In this document: piece after piece, positions 10,900 through 22,639 of the stretch
Layout of the letters: each line of letters starts with the position of its first letter
Numbering within the stretch: position 1 is the first letter of the stretch
NCBI GenBank assembly: GCA_051294375.1
Contig: CM119266.1
Coordinates: 9,246,538 to 9,310,537, forward strand
Reading direction: 5' to 3'
DNA: 64,000 nucleotides
Origin: Paraspadella gotoi
Taxonomy: Eukaryota; Chaetognatha
Notes under the pieces: model-generated
Databases searched by the model: none
Told to the model about the DNA's origin: nothing
What the model saw: only the letters and a program-made list of their open reading frames with translations
Made by a program: the position numbers and the translations under genes

Positions 10900-12260
10900 A
10901 GTACGTTTGACGACGATTTCAAAAGTGATGTAGTTGAAAATCTTATAGAATTTCATTTTTTAAAATAAGAACAGAGGTTAGTGTTTGTGACGAAAGTATG
11001 GTATAGATTATTACTTGGTATAACAACATGGTATGAACAATAACAGAGTTACCAATGGAATATGAATGATAATAAATTAGTAAAGGGTACTCAAGAGACG
11101 TTCGAAATCGCCTCGTTTGTGTGGGTTGTTTATGTTTGTATTGGTGATAACCGTGACGTTAGCTGTACGACGGTACTGACGATCGACGTAAATCCAGTGA
11201 TTCGACTGTGTGTGATGTTGTGTTGTAGGGGGTTAAATGGACGTATTTTTATTATAGTTATTTTGTTGTATGTTTGGTATTTTTTTTTTTGGTTCGTGTG
11301 GGGTGAGGGTGTATTTGGGGGGTTTCGATTTAGTTTGTTGAGGCTTTGTAGGTATGGAATTGGTTGCGTGTAAGTAGTTAATAAATGGTCTTGAAACTGT
11401 GTTCGCCTATTGATTTTATATTGTTTGGTGGGTCTTGTCGTGTTGGTCGTGTGTGTTATCGGTCTTTCGTGCAGGGTCGTGGTCAGACGCAGTAAATCGG
11501 GTCCTGATGCATTGCCGGTGTGTGTTATGGTGTTATTGTATTTTTTTATTTTTTGGGGGGGTGTTTTTGGGTTGGGTTATTGTAGTTAGCTTTTAGAGTT
11601 TTGTATGTGTGAGTGTCTGTTGTAGTTATTGGGTGTTGGTAGTTTTGCGTTTAGTATGTGTTGGGGTTTAGTTGTCGGTTCTGTGGTGTCGGTTCGCTTT
11701 GGTTTATTTTGTTTCGAGTACAATTAAAGTGGTTGGTTGTTTGATAAGTGTGTATGGTGCTATGTGTGGTGTGTTTTTTATTTCAGTGTAGTGGACTTGG
11801 GTTGTTGTTGTTTGTATGTAGTGCGTTTAGGGTGTGTGTTATTGATTGAGTTAATTTACATAAGTGTGTATAGTGAATATATTGTGGTTGATCTAATTTC
11901 CATATGTATGTGGTATATAATTACTAATGTCATTGGGAGTAGTGTTAGAGTATACGGTGTTAGGTTAATAGTAATATCAAAGTAAGTAGTATATAAATGT
12001 TTAGTAAATATAAAAAATGAAACTTTTTTTGAGTTGTTTTCGTGTCTTGTGTTGGTGAAGTGGTGTTTTGGTGGTGTGGTTCTTGTGTTGTGTTTTTGTG
12101 TTTTGGTTTGTTTTGTATGGTGTATTGTGTTTTGTTTATGTTGGTTGTGTTGTGTTTTGTTTTGTTTGGTGTGTTTCTGTTGTTTGTCGTGTGGTGGATT
12201 GGGGTGGGGTTGTGGTGTGTTCGGGTGTGTAATGTTGTTTGGTGTTTGAAAAAAGAAGAT
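10900..12260 (+). other. T/G-skewed non-coding DNA
   Basis: Over about 1.3 kb the plus strand is strongly enriched in T and G. The extreme part is 12020-12245, almost only G/T. Open frames here are Val/Leu/Cys/Trp-rich through composition and lack homology signs. Confidence 0.7.
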
Positions 12261-12592
12261 TTCATCTGTTAGTTATGCTTTTGGTTTGAGATTCGTTTTT
12301 TGGGAAGTGAGTTATACGAGATAATAGTTTGCGGTTATGGTGATAACTGTAAAAATCTCTTTTCCTTCTGAAAAGGTGAAATATTTGGGTTATTTGACGA
12401 CGGACTTGAGTTACGAATAAAAAACACAACGAAAAATCGGGTTTCCATTTTACGTGGCACTAAGGTGATTTGTCCCTCCGGGACATCTTGGGTTCAAATG
12501 TACCCTCATCGGGTTTGATGAAAGTACCGGGGTTATTGGGTGTGTCCTAAGGTAATCTCCCTGGATACCAGGTCCAAATTTATGTCGGGTGT

Positions 12593-12775
12593 CATTATTA
12601 TTAGTTATTATTATTTATTGGTATTGTGTTTTTTATTATTATATTATTGATTATTATTAGTATTCATTATTTTTATTATTATTTATTAATTATTATTTAT
12701 TATTATTAATAATTAATTATATTATTATTTTAGTATTATTATTTATTTATTATTTATCATATTGTTTACGTTGAA
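12593..12775. repeat. (ATT)n-rich low complexity
   Basis: ATTATT and TTATTA words with TTTATT interruptions. The following stretch 12776-13640 is AT-rich with no gene seen. Confidence 0.9.
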
Positions 12776-13648
12776 TAAATTTTTGAATTTGAACGTAATT
12801 GGTAAATCTTAATTTATTTGAAAAATAAATTTATTAGACTTTAGAAATCTAGAACTAAATTATTAAAAAAAAAAAGGAAGAAAAATTCAATTTGACATTT
12901 TCCGCGTTTAAATTTAAACTTTCTTTCATTTATAAAGCTAAATTCGGGGATCTGATGGTAAATATTATCGACTGCTTTTAAAAAACTTTAAACTAAAAGG
13001 AACTCAAGTTCGAAGTAAAGTTTGGTGCCATCCCTTGGGTCCTAAAAGAACCCCTGCGTTTGATGAGAAATTTTTTAATTTCAAATAATGCTTAAAAAGG
13101 AAGCAACGAATAAACTCAGAGGCTCTGACTGGTTTACCCAGTTTTTCTTTTTGTTTAGAACCGATAAAAAATTTCAGACTGGTGAAGTAGAGTAGAATTA
13201 GGATTTCACAACATTCGAAGAAAAAACACTATTATCTGTGATCACGTGGCAGTGGCTTTAAAAGTTGAGTCACATCAATTATGGATCCTTTATGAATAAT
13301 CGTATGATTGAGATCGAGCAGAGGAGGCGATATTTCCTGGCTGTGATGTTCACTTAAATCTGAAAAACTAAGGTTATAGACATTCCTAAGCCCAATGGGA
13401 AGTTTTCACGAAAAAAAATTTTGTAAGATTAATGGAAAATTTTAAAATTCATACTCTTCTTTGAGCTTGGACAAATTTTCCTTAAGCGTTAATATCATTA
13501 AATATAGTTACTAACTATGAGTATTTACAAAAAAAATGATGGAGTAAAGTCGATTTTAGAAACCTTGTATGATGGTTAACTGGTTCGAAGCTGGTTTGGT
13601 TATAAGTCGAAAGCTCAAAAAAGACTTTAATCCTCTTTTCGAGCAAAG

Positions 13649-13667
13649 AGAGAGAGAGAGAGAGAGA

Positions 13668-13698
<31 letters not shown>

Positions 13699-13768
13699 CG
13701 AGAGCGAAGAGAGAGAGCGAGAGAGAGAAGAGAGAGCGAGCGAGAGAGAGAGGAGACAGAGAGAGAGT
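13649..13768. repeat. (GA)n with GCGA interruptions
   Basis: Imperfect GAGAGA tract containing repeated GAGCGAGA words. Any frames through it (Arg/Glu) are artefacts of the repeat. Confidence 0.9.
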
Positions 13769-13799
13769 CCAACCATGTCCTATTCGAACATCAATTGGT

Positions 13800-16150
13800 G
13801 AAGATAGTGAACAAAAGAGGCAACTTAGTTGCGGTTTGTGTCAAACAAGGTTGGAACGCGAGCCAGCGACCCAAAAGAGATGTAAAGTACCAACAAGGTT
13901 GCCTTAAAAGCTTTTACAAAAATCTTTTCCCTAATGAGTCTTTTTTGTTTTGCAATCGTTCCAAATTTTTTCGTTGTTGACCCGAAACAAGTCCGCGGGA
14001 GGTCGCTCGCTAAATGAAACAAAAGATTCAAGTAACCTTGGCGCGGTTGCTTTTAATATTGGATCTTACGTATGTTAATGTCTTTTTTGCGACGTAGTTT
14101 TAGTTAATGTTGTTTGTCAAAATATTTATAAATTACTTTTTATTAAGTTTAATTAGTGTTAAAAATATATATAAGGTCCCCTAATTATTCCATCTATTTG
14201 AGAAAATTCGCGGGCAATTTCGGTAATTAGTTCCTCCTAATTTTCCGAGAATATTGAAAGGGTCCTTGTATCGGTTTATATCAAACCATTAATTTAAGGA
14301 ATTTTATATATTTGGATATAATTATAGGTGTTTAATTGTACATAAATAACAAAATTATTGTTTTTCCTTGTCTATAAGGATCAAAATTCTGAAAATATTT
14401 CTTGCATTACGAAGTTCAATTTTTTTTCGCCGTCTCCGGTTTTTTATATCTTGTTATTAACATTATATCATTAATCTTTTTCGTGTTTAGGGTAGCTTTA
14501 TTGTACGTGCTGTTTCAAACAATTAGTTTTGCTGTGTGACGAATAAAAACTGCATGTATATTTGTGTGTATTTATATATAATATATTTAGGTTAGGTGTG
14601 TAATTTGTATTATAGGTTAGGTTACAGTTATGATCTGAGAGTGACGTAAATTAATTTCTAATTGATTTATTTTTCTGATTCTAAATACTGTAATTTAATA
14701 GAAATCCGAACCCAAAGGGTCAGTTGAGTAAGACACGCTATTTCTCTTTTTATTTTGCCATTTTAAATTGAAAAAGATCTCGTACACGTTACAATAGAAT
14801 AACCCGATATGGTAAGGCTTTTACATCACCCACTCGTAAAATAGTCATTTCTCGCGTAGTCGTGTGTTGTCGTCCGTCGTCGTCGTCGTGTCGTCGCTGC
14901 ATTTTCCGCGATATCGAAATCGAGGCGACGATCGGGTGTTTTTCCCGGAAGAGTGGTGAACATCTTTCCCAACCGGCGCCGGACACCTGGAGCAAGCGCG
15001 TGCGTTAATAAGAAGAGGGGAGGGACTGCTTGGGGCGAGCACCAAGCAAATGTCGCAAGGGAGAAGAGGAGGGGAAGAGTAGGGAAAGGGGGGAGGGATC
15101 TTCCAGGAAAACAGGGTAAGGGAATCTAGGGAAGAGGGAAGGGATCGTTGGGGGAAAGGATTGGTAATGTGTGTAAGTGAAGGTAGAAATCGATTCCGAA
15201 ATCATTTTGCCAATCTATCTTCTGCTTTGATGCGGGGGTATGGACAAATCTTTCGCAAGATTTATGAACGGAATCGTTTACAAGAGATTTTGCGTCGATT
15301 ATTTTCTCGCGCACTTACAATGTTATCGGTATCTGGTTACGGATGAGATGGATTCTGCAGCATCTACAATGCATTTTTCTTCGCGACTTTAAAATTCGGG
15401 CACTTTCTCGTGAAAAATCTTTCTCGATTTTTCCCCGCATTTTTTTCGCCCGTCGTTTTTTCGGCCGAAAATTTTTTCCGGCGTTCCGTACGATGATTTC
15501 CGTCCAAAGTCTTTCAATAAAATCTGTCCCGACAAATTTTCGCTAATAATCTGGCGACAAATCGCGTCGATGATCTTTGCTGGGTAAAACATCTTTGGTT
15601 AAATTTCGCTTCGAGTTTTCGCGTCGAATATCGTCGCAAGATCCGAAGTCGAAAAAGAAGAAATTTTCTTCGCTGGTTAAAATTTCTGAAATGTAAATAA
15701 ATCGAATTTAAATAAATATTAAATATTTAAGATTTAATTTAAAAATTAAACCTTAAAAAATGCATTCTTTATCACTGAAACACCGCTTTTTTAGTTTTTT
15801 TTTAAAATTTAAACGGATCAATGCATCGAAAAAATTCCCTTTTAATAAAGGGTTTGTATACGGGTCATTGAAATCAAAATTTTAATATTGTTTAATCTGT
15901 AATGTAATTGAGTTTATTTCTTTTTTTCTCTCTTCTTTTTCAAAATGATTCTGTGGGTTTTGGAGGTGTTGTTTTGTTTCTCCTTGTACTAAAAAATTAA
16001 CTGTGTTTTCATTCTAAGTTAAAACTAGTAATAAAATAAAAACTAAATTAAATTCAGATTTTGAGTCATTTAAACAAACCAAACATAACTAATGAACTGA
16101 AAATTACCTTTAACAAAAGACAACCAAAGATAACAAGAAATAGATCAACA
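13800..16150. other. no gene supported
   Basis: Mixed DNA. A balanced-composition stretch at 14790-15600 has short open frames on both strands (for example minus 14789-14995 with ERCSPLFREKHPIVAS and plus 15161-15346), but I see no family motif and no convincing pair of splice sites. The remainder is AT-rich. Confidence 0.4.
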
Positions 16151-16313
16151 ACAAGGAAATACAAACAACAACAATCTAAACAACAAGTCCTTGCTCTTCG
16201 ATCGCTTCATCAACAACTTCGTCAACGGAGCTCTTCGTCTCGTGTCCGCATCCATATGTCTTTTCAGCTCCGCGGGCGCGCTCAGGTTCGCGCCCCTCGC
16301 CTCTGAGCAAGCG

Positions 16314-16400
16314 TCAGGCAGCGGACATGACGCTGCGCCGGAAGCAGGGCTGGCGCAGCGGCGTGATCGGAAGTCGTTCGACGGCGTCGACTGGCGGCGC
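16314..16400 (-). CDS. candidate terminal exon of the kinesin gene
   Basis: On the minus strand a pyrimidine-rich stretch ends in CTTCCCTCAG (AG at 16401-16402). Read in phase 0, which is the phase left by the last firm kinesin exon at 27251, the exon encodes 28 residues (VDAVERLPITPLRQPCFRR in the middle) and stops at a TGA at 16314-16316. The GC-rich island stands out from AT-rich flanks. Against this, the other minus frame (start phase 1) is open for longer, about 16455 to 16150, and includes AELKRHMDADTRRRAPLTK; a plus frame at 16191-16484 is also open. An 11-kb terminal intron would be needed. Tentative. Confidence 0.3.
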   Translation of the reverse strand, partial: APPVDAVERLPITPLRQPCFRRSVMSAA

Positions 16401-16404
16401 CTGA

Positions 16405-16810
16405 GGGAAGATGGGGGGAGAGGGGAAAGGATGAGGGGGGAGGGAGAGAGGAAGGAGGTGAGAGGAGGGAGGGGGTTGGGGTAGAGAGAGAAGGAAGGGG
16501 AGAGAAGGGGAAGCGGGGAGAGAGGGACGAAAGAGTGGGAGGTTGAGAGTGGGGATGGGATGTAGAAAGGGAAGAGAAGGGAAAGAAGGGAGAGAGAGGA
16601 AAAGAAGGGGGAAAAGAAGGGAGAAGAAGGGGAGAGTAAAGGGATAAGAAGGATAGAAGGGAGAGAGGGAGAGAGAGCGGGAAGGGAGAGGGGAGAGAGG
16701 GGAGGAGAAGGGAAAGAAGGGAAGAGAAGGAAAGAAAGGGAGAGAGAGTGGGAGGGAGAGTGGAGAGGGGATAGAGGGAAAGAAGGGAGAGAGGGGGCAG
16801 GATGGGAGAA
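16405..16810. repeat. G/A purine tract
   Basis: About 400 bases of GGGAGAGA/GGGAAAGAAG words with almost no pyrimidine on the plus strand. Confidence 0.9.
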
Positions 16811-16824
16811 GATGGTGTATATTC

Positions 16825-17770
16825 CCTTATTAAAAGTTTAAATACATAAAAATATTTTTTAAATTTATATCAAGTTATACTAATTAAATTTTTAATTTAA
16901 AAAAATTGGTTGTAAAAATATTTTCATTAAGTAAGGGTTTTTAAAATTTAAAAGGATAAAATCTTTATGTTTAGTTAAATGAAAAAAGAAAATTTTGAAA
17001 TATGAAAGAATCAAATATCAAATTTTAAAATAACATTCTCAAAAAAGTATTATAATATTTCTTATTCTTAGGGCCAACCTGCGGTAAATTAGATAAAATT
17101 CATTAAAAATAAGGTTAATAAATTTCATAGTGGTTGTGAACTTAAAAAAAGTGGTAAGCACGAGTTTACTATGGCAACCGATCCACCCCTCTCCAAAATT
17201 CTCACGGCGTCACTCCAAGGCGTGAGATGGCGCCGTAAATTTCCTTTCGTACGCCCGCGAAGTGAGTCGGCGTCTCACCGGCGTTCATTACCGCGCCGAC
17301 GCCGACGCCGGTTAATGACGCGGGGTGAAGAACCGCCGACTCAGCTTCGCGCGTTCCGAAAGGAATATTCGGGCGCGCCATTCTCAGCCTTGGGGTTGAC
17401 GCCGTGAGAATTGGAGGGGGTGGATCGGTTTGGCCTATAGTAAACTCGTGCTCCAACGGGTTTTTAGTCACAACTACTGAATTTATTAACTTATTTTTTA
17501 ATAAATTTTTATCTAATTTACGCGGTTGGCTAAGAATAAGAAATATTTTAAGTCCTTTTTTGAATGTTATTTTAAATTGAATATTTATTTCTTTCATATT
17601 TAATTTTTTTTTCATTTTTAAACATAGTGTTATTTTTGAAAGTTTTAAACGCTACTTTAATGAAAATATTTTTTCACAATTTTTAAATTAAAATTAATTT
17701 AGTTACATTGGTATGGTATATTAATGTTTATAAAAAAAAATATTTTTATGTATTAACTTTTAATTAGTGT
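16825..17770. repeat. ~0.95 kb inverted repeat (palindrome)
   Basis: The left arm (about 16825-17305) matches the reverse complement of the right arm (about 17306-17770) along its whole length. Matching landmarks include AGCACGAGTTTACTAT at 17158 versus its complement near 17445, CCGATCCACCCC near 17180 versus its complement near 17420, ATTTCTTATTCTTAG near 17057 versus its complement near 17540, and ATACATAAAAATATTTTT near 16839 versus its complement near 17745. The arms meet in CGCCGACGCCGACGCCGG with essentially no loop. The arms differ by many small indels. Confidence 0.85.
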
Positions 17771-17835
17771 TTTGTTGTTTGTTTGGTTTGTGTGTGTTGG
17801 TGGTGTGGTGGGTTGTTTAGTGGTTTGTGTGTTTA
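17771..17835 (+). repeat. G/T-only tract
   Basis: Immediately beyond the right arm of the inverted repeat; composed of G and T with almost no A or C. Confidence 0.8.
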
Positions 17836-20385
17836 TTATGGCTGTCCTATCATTTTATTGCCCTCCTAAATAATCGAACGAGGCCTACTATGATGTATAA
17901 TTTTTTTAATTAATTTTATTTTTTTTTGTTTTAAAAATTATCAACCTCCCCAAAAAAATTAAAGAGTATTCCTAAAGGTGCAAGGTAATTAAAATTCCAA
18001 TAATTATACAAATGATTACTTTGAAGAAGGACCAGTTTTAAATAAAAAACAAATAATAATCTTATAAAAAATTTATGTTAAATACCAAAAATATTTTTTG
18101 AAAATTTATAAAAATATATCATAGATCTTAAAAATATTAAATATTTTAAAAAATTATGGGTTTTGAAGAGACATTATGCGGATTCCAATTTCTGTTTTTT
18201 TTTTAAATTTGATTATTCGAATTCCTGTTTTAACAAGTGTCTATAACATTTTGTAAAAATCAAGATAATCCACCCTTTTTTCAAACTTTTATAAAAACTG
18301 AACGGGTCCATTGTATTTTTGAAAAAACAAAAAAAAAAATTAACTTTAAAAGTAATTCTTCTTCCTATAAAATTTTTTAAATAGAAGAAAAAAGAGTAGC
18401 AAAGTTTCAAAAGGAAGAAGATTGGATTATTTTAATTTTTAATAGAAATAAAGAATAAAGATTTATCTTACCATGATGGAGAAAAAAGAAAGATGTCGCG
18501 GTTACTGTACAGTTATTTTTCGGCATTTATTAATGTAAGAAATCGAACAAATAAAATTTATGATATCAAGAAACTTTGGCCCTTTTTGTGATTCATATAA
18601 GCTGTGTCTCAATTTAGGTATGACAAAAAATTTATAGGGTTCCATGTAAAAGAAAAGTGCGTTGTCCAAAAAAATGCTTCCTTCATTTTTATCCTTTTTA
18701 ATATCTGTAATTTTTATTTATAACTCATTTCCGGTTCTTTTATTATTACTTTTTGAGTTTAAAAGCAATACTATTAAAATTCTCTGCCTTTTCTCAGTCT
18801 ATGTCAATGTTATTTGCATTTATCTCCGATTAGGATAGGTTCAGGGATGAATCTTAATTATATGTCAAAAAAAGCAATATTAAAAATACTATTGAATGCT
18901 GTAAGATGTTATAAGAATATTATTTTAAAATAGTAAAGTATCAGATAAAAGTTATAAGGAATTCCGGGTAACACTTTTCTGTTAAGGACAAGTTAGTCAA
19001 TTTTTATATTTACCTTTGGATGTAATTATTCAGAATCAAGATACAAAGCAAATCCAAAATAAAAAAATAAAGATTTTTGTTGAAAGTGAAAGACAATGAA
19101 TTATCACATTATGGCAGCAACAACTCAAAGCCTGGTTTACTTTATAGCAGTATCATCTTTTTTGACTGTTTACACTAAGGATCTTTTTTCCCACAAATTT
19201 GATAAAAAATATATGTCAGAGATATAATTTTAAACATAATATGATAGTATTCTCTATCAAAAAAAAAGTGAAAACAGTTAGAGACAACCACCTTTTATTG
19301 AAGTTTATGCATGCATTGAATAATTTAATCGCTGTTGACAATATAGCATAAATTTTGTTTGATCTTGTATCTAAATAATCTAAAGTATCGCTCGAGACAC
19401 GAATTTGAAGGGTTTGCGAGGTTAACAAACATGTATTGACATAAAATAAAAGCACGAATAAACGAATTAAAAATCATTTTAAAAACAACTTAAAAACAAG
19501 GTAAAAACAGATTAAAACAAAGTAAAAAACAGAATATAAAAAACGAGGTAATCAGTGGCATATCGCATAGTAATAACCTACCCACTGGGTTTTTACAAAA
19601 CGGTTGGACCGTCTAATATTACAAAGATCAATATCGACTCTAAATGAAAACACGACCGACAGCGTTTCCTCAATGGCTGCGCGCGGAAACCGCGGTAAAA
19701 AGGTAGAATATTTCTCCCATTCTTCGACGGTGGATTGGTCGAAGGCCCGCCAATCAGGAACCGCAGGGAAGAAGCTTGCATTTTGCGATCCAACACGCGA
19801 AGGGGAACCGCGCGGCCAACACAGATACAATTTTTATTCAGTCTTTAAGGGAGGTCATATTACCTATTAAAAACTTATTTGGTTAAGCCAAAATTATATT
19901 TGACGTTATAAATTAACTGGCTTTTCCAACACGACACTTTTTTTTCCATCATGTTTAATAATTGAATTATGGTTCTTTTTTCTTTTTATTTTAAATGTAA
20001 ATCAAGATTATTAATTAAATAAAATAATTATTATTAATTAATCAAGTTGTCAATTAAGATTAATCAATAATAATTAATCAATTAATTAATCAATCAAAAC
20101 AAACTTTTGGATCAAATTTAATATTGCATAATTAATTTCAATGAAATTAACATTGAATAAATTAATTATTAATTAATTAAATAGATAATTATTATAAGTA
20201 ATTAATTAATTAACCGATAAAGATCGTGGACCAGATCCGACATTGTTTGCTTAAAACTTGTTTTATCATATTTTTAACATGTTTAAGTTACAACAGAAAC
20301 GATGCTTAAGTTGTTGAACATACTGACAGTCAGTGTCTTGGAACTGTCCTTGGAACTGGAAGTGTAGTTGCACATCTTTAAATAA
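17836..20385. other. AT-rich, no gene seen
   Basis: About 2.5 kb of AT-rich sequence. It includes a GC-richer pocket at 19600-19830 with an inverted CCAAT pair (GATTGG at 19733, CCAATC at 19750), and a TTAATTAA-rich stretch at about 20015-20215. No exon is supported. Confidence 0.6.
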
Positions 20386-20672
20386 GGATAAGGCGCTAAG
20401 TGGGGCAGAGATCGACTATCCATAATTTATAACCCCCTCTTTTGCATGACATGGAATCGGGTTTCTGGGCTTGGAAACCAGGAATTGAGGGTTTTGCCAC
20501 GACCCCCAAGGCGGCCTTACGGCCGTCCTCACTCTTCCGCAGGGTAGGTACCGTTGGGATTGAACCCGGTACCTAGTGGTCATAAGCTAATGGTCTTTAC
20601 TCTCAATGAGCCACCGGGTACAACTGAAAGATCATGCTTATAAGCGGGGTGAACTAGGCAATGCCCCGCTAC
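20386..20672 (-). mobile_element. tRNA-derived SINE, minus orientation
   Basis: Read on the minus strand, the element has an A-box-like GTGGCTCATTGAG and a B-box GGTTCAATCCC about 45 bases later. A conserved body follows: GGTACCTACCCTGCGG, GGACGGCCGTAAG, CAAGCCCAG and finally TAGCGCCTTATCC. The same order of blocks recurs at 50868-51175 and 51307-51634. A transposed RNA polymerase III retroelement is the simplest reading; it is not a functional tRNA gene. Confidence 0.8.
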
Positions 20673-22130
20673 AGTCTTCAGTGGATCTTCATTGGTCCCA
20701 ACAAGGTTCTTCTTGCGCGACAAGGAATAATATACTCTTCTTGAGCAGATAAGCCAAATTTGCACATTGTTTTTATTGGTTGAATGATCTGATTGCACTT
20801 TATTGACTATTAATTACTTCTCAAGTCATGACACAGCCACTTTCGATCACCTCTCTTGTACACTTGCACACTTACTATGAAGATCTGATCGCACCTTCTC
20901 ACTCTCTCCTCATGTCTCCCTCTGATTTGAATCAAGCTTACTGATTTGATCTCGAGTCTGATATACTGTGTTAATTGATTCCATTTTCCTCATTGATTGA
21001 TTGTAGAGTAGTTAACTTTAATGATTCCATATTCTTTTTGCTTGCCCTTCCCTTTTTCAAATTTCTAATAAATTTTTAAATTATACACTTTTTATTTCTC
21101 CCTGGTGGATTCATTTATTTTTCTTACGCTCTGTCCTTAAAAATATTTGTTCGGACTCATAGCAAAAACAGATAGAGTAGTTCGCGCTCATTCTTTTCAT
21201 GGGTTTCCCATATGTCTTTTATAATCATATCGGGTCGAGGTATAGTCCAAATATCGAGGGTAATAATAAGTGGGCCCACGTCATCTTTGTGCTTTGCAAT
21301 AGTTTCTTATTAAATCACCTGACCATGATTAAGGTAGATTCGACAAACGGTTTACGCACAAAAGTGAATGACAATATAAACAATTTAATGATTTTTGAAC
21401 GAAAGTTTTTCTGTTCCTTGAGTTGAAGTTTTTGGATGTGGGGAGAATGCAGAGAGTTCTCTCACCAATTTTGACTGTCGATCCCTCGTCGTTTTCCTCG
21501 GTTCTTGATTGATCATTAAAGGTTGAAGGAAGGTCTGTTGTCTTTGTGGCATTCTGATAATTCCGTGAGGAGAGAGCAATCTCACAGTCACTAAATACAA
21601 CAGGTCCGGCTATAGGTCATTCTCCGTTGAATGACATGTTCGATCATCTCAGCTCCAAAAATTCATCAACATTTCCGACATTACATTTTTTGACAATCAA
21701 CAACAATACTGACAAACTCACCAAATGCTGCTTCTTCTCCCGCGTCCCTCACACTGTATACATGCAAGACGCGTCGCTTTGCTCAGATCCGTTACGATTT
21801 TGCACATGTAATGTACTATTCTGCCTTGCTCCTCGACGACCGATTTCCTTTTACTCCCTCTTCTCACTTCTTTCTCCATTCTTCCTTCCCTTCGCTGCTC
21901 CGACCCATGTACATATGGGTTGTCCTTTGCCCGATATAGTGTCGCGCGCTTACTAATCCTCGTTTATTTTTAGACTTTCTCTCTTCCTTTGAAAATCCGC
22001 CGGCACGAAAACCCGAAGTACAATAGCAAATTCTTATACCTCCACAATGTTTGACCTTCGTCCCCATAATGCAGTCTGTGCGTCATGCTCGTCTACTGTA
22101 CGCTCGCTATCTGACTCTATTTAAATAAGC
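20673..22130. other. no gene supported
   Basis: Mixed DNA with scattered short frames on both strands (21199-21426, 21627-21956), of ordinary composition but with no motif or convincing exon signals. Confidence 0.4.
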
Positions 22131-22139
22131 TATTGGTCG

Positions 22140-22336
22140 TTTCCTTTATTTTTTTAATTCCTCTCTTTCTTTCTTTTTTTTCTTCTTTTTTTTTTCTTCT
22201 CTCTTCCTCCTCCTTTTTTCCTCCTTTTACTCTTTACTCATTTTTTCGTACTCCTTCCTCTCTTCCACTTTCCCTTTCCTCTCTCCCTCCTCTTCCTTTC
22301 CCTTCTTTTTCTCCCTCTCCTCCCCTCTCTCCTTCA
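22140..22336. repeat. pyrimidine tract
   Basis: CT-rich, ending in CTCTCCTTCAG at about 22336. The plus strand then stays open to 22576 (basic stretch AGQKKGGKRKTKDVRP), but nothing upstream or downstream supports a gene. Confidence 0.6.
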
Positions 22337-22639
22337 GTGCGCCTCGCACATTCGACGCCGTTCTCGACGATCTTCCGGTTCCTCCTGCCCGTCTTTGTTC
22401 TGCGACTGCTTTCTCTGGTTTCTGTCATCGTTCATGTTTCTGTCATGCGCTTGACGCTTGCTCGAGAGGCGGGGCAGAAGAAAGGTGGCAAGCGAAAGAC
22501 GAAGGACGTGAGGCCGATCGCCGCTGAGCATGAACGTTACATTGTGATGTCGAGACGATTGTATCGAGGCGGTTGACGAGAGGTTTGTTTGAGTGGATTA
22601 CGTAAGAAAATGCTTTATGGGTTTGGTTGTGCTGCAAGT

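Noticed and set aside
20386-20672. A functional tRNA gene
   Set aside because: A- and B-box are present but the cloverleaf does not close and the sequence is part of a repeated 300-base unit.
22133-22576. 147-codon plus frame with a basic C-terminal part
   Set aside because: First half is a CT tract; the remainder lacks homology signs and splice context.
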